This document shows positions 59,572-64,000 of a stretch of 64,000 nt of DNA, one piece after another (positions within the stretch are counted from its first letter, which is position 1; every line of letters starts with the position of its first letter). The translations under genes and the position numbers were made by a program. The stretch is from Saccharicrinis sp963663905 (GTDB lineage Bacteria; Bacteroidota; Bacteroidia; Bacteroidales; Marinilabiliaceae), in the NCBI GenBank assembly GCA_963663905.2, contig OY760657.1, forward strand, positions 4,836,001 to 4,900,000, read 5' to 3'. The notes below the pieces were generated by a model. The model worked only from the letters and a program-made list of their open reading frames with translations, was not told where the DNA came from and ran no database searches.

Positions 59572-61497
59572 ATGAATTATAAAACATATATAGTAAAAAG
59601 TATCCTAATAATAATACTTACAAACATCTTCATTTGTATTACTGCATCTGATGTAAAAAAGGATTATGCAGATTATCATGGTGTAATAAATCGATTAAAA
59701 TATGAATACACCATTGACATAGTAGATGATTCTCTTGTTGTAACTCAAAAGAATACAAAAGAAGTAGAACTAACAAATCATAACTCAAAGGGATTTACAA
59801 AAGATTATATCTTTTTTAGCAGTTTCACATCTATATCAGATATCGAAGCATACTCATTAGTTCCAGCTGGTAATAATTTTACGAAATATAAGGTCGATCA
59901 ATTCCAGGAAACTCATAGCACAGAAGGTGGTATATTTTATGACGACTCTAAAACTATACAGTTTTCATATCCTTCGTTAGAATCCGGTTCAAAAACATTT
60001 TTACAATATACTATTAACTATAAAAATCCGCGTTTTCTAAGAAGCTGCTACTTCCAGTCCTTCTTGCCTGTTGCACATTCAAAAGTTACCGTAAAAGTAA
60101 ACCGAGATGTTGAACTAGGTTACAAACTATTCAATGAAAATGTAACTCCTATTTCTTTTAAAGAATACAAAAAAGGGAAATATAATTATTATGAATGGGA
60201 AGTTTCCAATGTTAAACCTTATCATTATCAATCAGGCAAATACTATTCTGTAAGTCATTTCAGTCCTCACATAGAGCTTTTTATTAAGCAAACGAATATA
60301 AATGGAAACACTAAAAAGTTTTTTGGAACCCCAGCCTTACTTTATAACTTTTACTATAATTTTATTAAAGATGTAAATAAGAAGATACCGGATGAATTAA
60401 CCAACAAGGTACTTGAAATTACAAATGGATTAAACGACCAAGAAAAGGCAAAAGCAATTTATTATTGGATTCATCAAAACATTAAGTATGTTGCTTATGA
60501 ACAAGGTTATGCAGGTTTTATTCCGGCCGAGGCCTCCGAGGTATTTAATAAACGTTATGGTGATTGTAAGGGCATGTCTAGTTTAATAAAAACTATGATG
60601 GATATCGCCGGATTACCAACTTATTATACATGGGTAGGTACAAGACACATTCCTTATATGTACGAAGAATTGCCTCTTCCTTCTACAGATAATCACATGA
60701 TTGCGTCTAGATTAATTAAGGACTCACTGGTTATTTTTGATGGGACTTTTAAATATCTTGATTACGGAATCTACCCATATCATATTCAAGGTAAAGAAAT
60801 ACTGGTTGGTATTAGTCCGGATGAATTTAAGGTCATAAAAGTGCCAATTTCTCCAGCTAGTTATAGTGTCGTAGTCGATTCTACTAAAATACAAATGAAA
60901 GAGGATCAAATTATTGGGCAAGGTAAAGTATCATATACTGGTTTTGATAAAGTAGAACTTGCCTATACGATGGATGGAGTTAAACCTGACAATTATCTAA
61001 AAACCTATTCACGAATTTTCAATAAGGGCAATAATAAATTTAAAGTAACAAAAGAAAAATCTTTTAATCTATTCAAGTACGAAGTTCCTGCAGAGGTAGA
61101 ATATGAGTTTGAAATAAATGATTACTGTAAATCATATAATGATGAAATATATATTAATCTGAATCTTGATAAGGTATATCAGGGTATGATTGTAGATACC
61201 TTAGGAACCATTGCCCCAATTCAAAATGATTTTTATTGCACGAAACGATTTGTAACTGAATTTGATATTCCTGATGGATATGAAGCTACCTACATTCCTG
61301 AAGATGGTTCATATAATGGAAAGGACTTTGGTTTTAATATAACCTACCATAAAAATAATAATACCATAATATTAGAAAATGAGTATACCTTAAACTTCTT
61401 CACATTATTAGAAGACAAAATTCCGGAATGGAACACAATGATTAAAATTCTAAATAAGAATTACAGAAAAACAATAGTCCTGAAAAAGATCCAATAG
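59572..61497 (+). CDS. DUF3857 transglutaminase-like protein, triad intact
   Basis: After an N-terminal membrane anchor or signal (KSILIIILTNIFICITA), residues ~30-250 form the DUF3857 beta domain and residues ~285-400 a transglutaminase-like core. Cys332 (RYGDCKGMSSLIKTMM), His375 (TDNHMIA) and Asp390 (VIFDGT) form a complete Cys-His-Asp triad. A C-terminal beta region follows. The family is common in Bacteroidota, usually exported; peptide or crosslink processing is assumed but unproven. It probably shares a transcript with the repeat protein 25 nt upstream. Confidence 0.9.
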   Translation: MNYKTYIVKSILIIILTNIFICITASDVKKDYADYHGVINRLKYEYTIDIVDDSLVVTQKNTKEVELTNHNSKGFTKDYIFFSSFTSISDIEAYSLVPAGNNFTKYKVDQFQETHSTEGGIFYDDSKTIQFSYPSLESGSKTFLQYTINYKNPRFLRSCYFQSFLPVAHSKVTVKVNRDVELGYKLFNENVTPISFKEYKKGKYNYYEWEVSNVKPYHYQSGKYYSVSHFSPHIELFIKQTNINGNTKKFFGTPALLYNFYYNFIKDVNKKIPDELTNKVLEITNGLNDQEKAKAIYYWIHQNIKYVAYEQGYAGFIPAEASEVFNKRYGDCKGMSSLIKTMMDIAGLPTYYTWVGTRHIPYMYEELPLPSTDNHMIASRLIKDSLVIFDGTFKYLDYGIYPYHIQGKEILVGISPDEFKVIKVPISPASYSVVVDSTKIQMKEDQIIGQGKVSYTGFDKVELAYTMDGVKPDNYLKTYSRIFNKGNNKFKVTKEKSFNLFKYEVPAEVEYEFEINDYCKSYNDEIYINLNLDKVYQGMIVDTLGTIAPIQNDFYCTKRFVTEFDIPDGYEATYIPEDGSYNGKDFGFNITYHKNNNTIILENEYTLNFFTLLEDKIPEWNTMIKILNKNYRKTIVLKKIQ

Positions 61498-61553
61498 CTA
61501 AAAAAACAGAATTATATTAAAGACATATCAAAGCATTTAACAAAAATAAACCA

Positions 61554-61627
61554 ATGAAACGAGCCATGAGAATCTATTGATCGACTAGATCAAACCTTTC
61601 TCCAACAATGAAATAATAAACAATGGC
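61554..61627 (+). promoter_or_regulatory. Conserved leader element, copy 3
   Basis: ATGAAACGAGCCATG lies at 61554-61568. GCCAT (61563-61567) can pair with ATGGC (61623-61627) across 55 nt. Inside, TTGATC-gacta-GATCAA forms a 6-bp hairpin near 61577-61593. The element ends 37 nt before the next gene. The small ORF here reads MKRAMRIY and stop. It lies in the 167-nt gap between the two DUF3857 genes. Confidence 0.6.
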
Positions 61628-61664
61628 AAGTTCTATCTAACCTTAAAGAATAAATTATTATCAT

Positions 61665-63599
61665 ATGAAAAACATTATAACCCTCATCATTTTATTTTTT
61701 ACGTTAACTACAAGTTACTCTCAAAGCCAAACCATTTCATGGGAAAAGAGTCCAAAATTTTCATCCATCCTCGAAGAGAATAAAAATGAAAATGTTATAG
61801 GCATATTTCTAAAAGAGAAATATGAATACATGTATTCAGAAGAAGGTGGTTTACAAATGATTCATACAATCCATAAAAAATACAGACTGAATAATGATGA
61901 AGCAATCAATCAATTCAATAAAATATCTGTTAGCTTAAGTGATGTAATTGAAGTAATTGATATTAAAGCAAGAACTGTAAAACCCGACGGAACAATTGTT
62001 GAATTTGATAAAAACAACATTAAAGAAATTAAAGACGAAGAGAATCAACACAGCTATAAAATTTTTGCAATTGATGGAATAGAAAAAGGAGATGATGTTG
62101 AATATATGGTAATCAGAAAGATGTACAGCAATAACTTTGGTCGTACATTTTTTCAATACTCATATCCTTTGCAATATGCATACTTTGAAATCACTTGTCC
62201 AAAAAATCTGATTTATGATGTAAAAGGATATAATGGCTTTCCCAATGCAGAATTTACTCAAATAGACGATAAACTAAATCAATTTAAATGTGAACAAGAG
62301 AATATCCCATTGATAAAAGGAGAAAAGTTCTCATATCTTGATCCACGAAAAGAACGTGTTGAATATAGATTAGACTATAATACTGCGATCAATCGTGCTC
62401 AACGCCTTACATGGGATGATGCTGCCATAAGGGTATATGAAACAATGTATCTTGATGTAGAAGAAAAGACCATTGACAAATGGATGGAACTAGCGCAAAT
62501 AAATGGTTCCAGTGAATTAGAAAAGATAACTGCACTTGAACAGTTTATTAAAACAAATATTTATGTAGAAGATTTTAATGCACCTGAATTATCAAATCTG
62601 GAATTTATTTATGAAAATAAGGTAACAGGGAATCAAGGAATTGTAAAACTATATGCAAATTTATTAAAACGATTGGGAGTTAAACACAACTTGGTATTGA
62701 CATCAGAGCGAGACAAGGTAAAATTTGATCCAGACTTTCAAAGCTGGAATTACCTAGATGAATATCTAATTTACTTTCCGAATTTAAACACCTACCTTGA
62801 TCCCAAAATACACTCATATAGGATAGGTACAGTAAATAGTCAATTAACAGCTACTGACGGCCTGTTTGTTGTTCCTGTTCAAATTGGAGACTTTGAATCA
62901 GCCATCGGGAAAATCCAATATATTGAGCCTACCCCAGATTCTTTAAACTATGATAATATGGTTATTGACATTACCCTAAATCTGGACGACAATAAAACAA
63001 ATATCATTACAGAAAGAGGTTTAAATGGATTGAGTGGTGGCTACATTGGTAACTTTATTAACTTAATGGATGCTGAGCAAAAGCAAAACACATTAAAAGA
63101 AATAACATCAACAAAAGCACCAAATCCAAAATATAAAGTTCTTGAGATCAGAAATTCTAGTGAAAAAGAAATTATAAAAAATTCTGACTTCATAATATAT
63201 TCAGATCTGTCTACAGATGCTTTTTTAGAGAACGCTGGTAATAAACTGCTTTTCAATATCGGTGAAAGCATTGGGCCTCAAGTAGAAATGTATTTTGAAG
63301 AGAATAGAGATGCTGAGGCTGAAAACGATTGGAACAGAATGTACATTCGCGAAATTACTTTTCATGTACCTGAAGGTTACAAAATTATTAATCCGGAAGC
63401 ATCTAAAATGAATATAGTGCAAGATAATGCCTTTGGTTTTATTTCAAACTATACTTATGAAAATAACACTTATAAGGTAGTAATTAAAGAGTATTACAAA
63501 AACATAATGGTTCGTGCAGACGAGTTTGATGGTTTTAAAAATGTTATTAATGCTGCCGCAGACTTTAACAAAGTGGTATTAGTTTTAGAGGAAGACTAA
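61665..63599 (+). CDS. DUF3857 transglutaminase-like protein, catalytic residues lost
   Basis: The 644-residue protein has a signal peptide (MKNIITLIILFFTLTTSYSQ) and the DUF3857 domain (EYMYSEEGGLQMIHTIHKKYRLNNDEAI through the VKPDGTIVEFD block, a family hallmark). The region matching the transglutaminase core reads ENKVTGNQGIVKLYANLLKRLG, where GNQG replaces the catalytic GDCK, and SWNYLDEYLIYF replaces the His block. It should therefore not be an active enzyme of this type and may bind substrates or a partner. It is preceded by the third leader element. Confidence 0.87.
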   Translation: MKNIITLIILFFTLTTSYSQSQTISWEKSPKFSSILEENKNENVIGIFLKEKYEYMYSEEGGLQMIHTIHKKYRLNNDEAINQFNKISVSLSDVIEVIDIKARTVKPDGTIVEFDKNNIKEIKDEENQHSYKIFAIDGIEKGDDVEYMVIRKMYSNNFGRTFFQYSYPLQYAYFEITCPKNLIYDVKGYNGFPNAEFTQIDDKLNQFKCEQENIPLIKGEKFSYLDPRKERVEYRLDYNTAINRAQRLTWDDAAIRVYETMYLDVEEKTIDKWMELAQINGSSELEKITALEQFIKTNIYVEDFNAPELSNLEFIYENKVTGNQGIVKLYANLLKRLGVKHNLVLTSERDKVKFDPDFQSWNYLDEYLIYFPNLNTYLDPKIHSYRIGTVNSQLTATDGLFVVPVQIGDFESAIGKIQYIEPTPDSLNYDNMVIDITLNLDDNKTNIITERGLNGLSGGYIGNFINLMDAEQKQNTLKEITSTKAPNPKYKVLEIRNSSEKEIIKNSDFIIYSDLSTDAFLENAGNKLLFNIGESIGPQVEMYFEENRDAEAENDWNRMYIREITFHVPEGYKIINPEASKMNIVQDNAFGFISNYTYENNTYKVVIKEYYKNIMVRADEFDGFKNVINAAADFNKVVLVLEED

Positions 63600-63616
63600 T
63601 ACCTTTTGTTAAAGGG

Positions 63617-64000
63617 TTATTTCTGATCTTGGAGTTTTTGTCGCTCAACTAATATCCATGCTGTTTCAAGAAGTAACATAACTTGCTTCACATGAAATTG
63701 GGAGTAATCGTTTGTTTTACTTCCTAACCAGAATAAAGAAACAACTCTATCTTTATCTATTACAGGTATTGTAATGGATTTATACATTAACTGCTCTTCA
63801 GTATTTCTTGTAAGAAAAGAGTATTTTGAATAGGGTTCATTAATAATAACAGCTTCTTTTAAACGAACAGCAGTACTCAAACAATCTAAATTATCAACAT
63901 TATTACCTTCTTTATAATTTACAGAAAGCTTCATATCACCAGAGAAATTATTTAAAAGAAATAAGTTTTTATCTTCTTCAAAATGATAAACCGCACCAAT
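63617..64000 (-). CDS. GAF-domain protein, partial (5' end outside the window)
   Basis: The minus-strand frame is open from 64000 to the stop at 63617 (127 residues), so the start lies beyond the right edge. The sequence GAVYHFEEDKNLFLLNNFSGDM, then LDCLSTAVRLKEAVIINEPYSKY and SITIPVIDKDRVVSLFWLGSKTNDYSQFHVKQVMLLLETAWILVER, is a GAF domain ending the protein. It may be the C-terminal sensor of a signalling protein. The DUF3857 stop is 17 nt away; a short CCTTT/AAAGG hairpin (63603-63615) lies between. Confidence 0.8.
   Translation of the reverse strand: MGAVYHFEEDKNLFLLNNFSGDMKLSVNYKEGNNVDNLDCLSTAVRLKEAVIINEPYSKYSFLTRNTEEQLMYKSITIPVIDKDRVVSLFWLGSKTNDYSQFHVKQVMLLLETAWILVERQKLQDQK

Noticed and set aside
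1..64000. Defence system, prophage, integrase or insertion sequence
   Set aside because: No recognisable nuclease pair, integrase, transposase, phage structural gene or toxin-antitoxin pair was found on either strand.

Overview
The window looks like chromosomal DNA of a Bacteroidota bacterium, most likely a marine or anaerobic member of the Bacteroidales/Marinilabiliales. The DNA is AT-rich. Several promoters match the Bacteroidota pattern TTTG-N18-20-TAnnTTTG. Many genes start without an obvious Shine-Dalgarno sequence, and three probably start with TTG. Bacteroidota families are frequent: DUF4270, DUF4907, DUF4492 next to cydAB, an S46 dipeptidyl-peptidase, an M28-type glutaminyl cyclase, a fused SpmA/SpmB protein and DUF3857 transglutaminase-like proteins. 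I saw no rRNA, tRNA, prophage, insertion sequence or CRISPR array. This is core and biosynthetic DNA with a few decaying or lineage-specific patches.

Layout. 1-3.1 kb: a secreted alpha/beta hydrolase, then a divergent HxlR regulator/quinone reductase pair sharing one operator region. 3.1-7.6 kb (minus): pheS, then three exported cyclophilins in a row, one fused to a degenerate trypsin-like domain. 7.6-11 kb: a patch with a decayed secreted-protein gene, an unknown secreted protein, a frameshifted beta-barrel gene and a methyltransferase. 11-17.5 kb: a basic secreted protein, a TPR protein, an outer-membrane barrel, SpmAB, a NimA-like flavoprotein and dnaG. 17.6-20.9 kb: a cytochrome bd operon (DUF4492, cydA, cydB and a 43-residue membrane protein). 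21-26 kb: pssA, an outer-membrane protein with a DUF4270 lipoprotein, and divergently a kelch lipoprotein with a DUF4907 protein.

26.1-31.1 kb: a histidine operon hisG-hisD-hisC-hisB behind a complete transcription attenuator whose leader peptide has five His codons. 31.2-42.7 kb: alanine dehydrogenase, a soluble GAF histidine kinase, cysS, glutaminyl cyclase, rnhB, a DPP7-type peptidase, a PIF1-like helicase and an AraC regulator. 42.9-55.7 kb: branched-chain amino acid genes, ilvC, then a second attenuator (leader peptide rich in Ile/Leu/Val) in front of ilvD-ilvB-ilvN-leuA-leuC-leuD-cimA-like-leuB. 55.8-64 kb: a small lipoprotein, a 1.09 kb-residue-scale TPR/MORN-like repeat protein, two DUF3857 transglutaminase-like proteins (one with an intact Cys-His-Asp triad, one without) and a partial GAF-domain gene leaving the window.

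The most unusual signal is a 15-nt sequence, ATGAAACGAGCCATG, found three times (247, 29928, 61554). Each copy lies just upstream of a gene start and is followed by a distal ATGGC that can pair with its GCCAT, with a different hairpin inside. It sits before an exported hydrolase, hisB and a DUF3857 protein, which have no common function. I do not recognise it. It could be an undescribed cis-acting RNA or a leader-peptide element.
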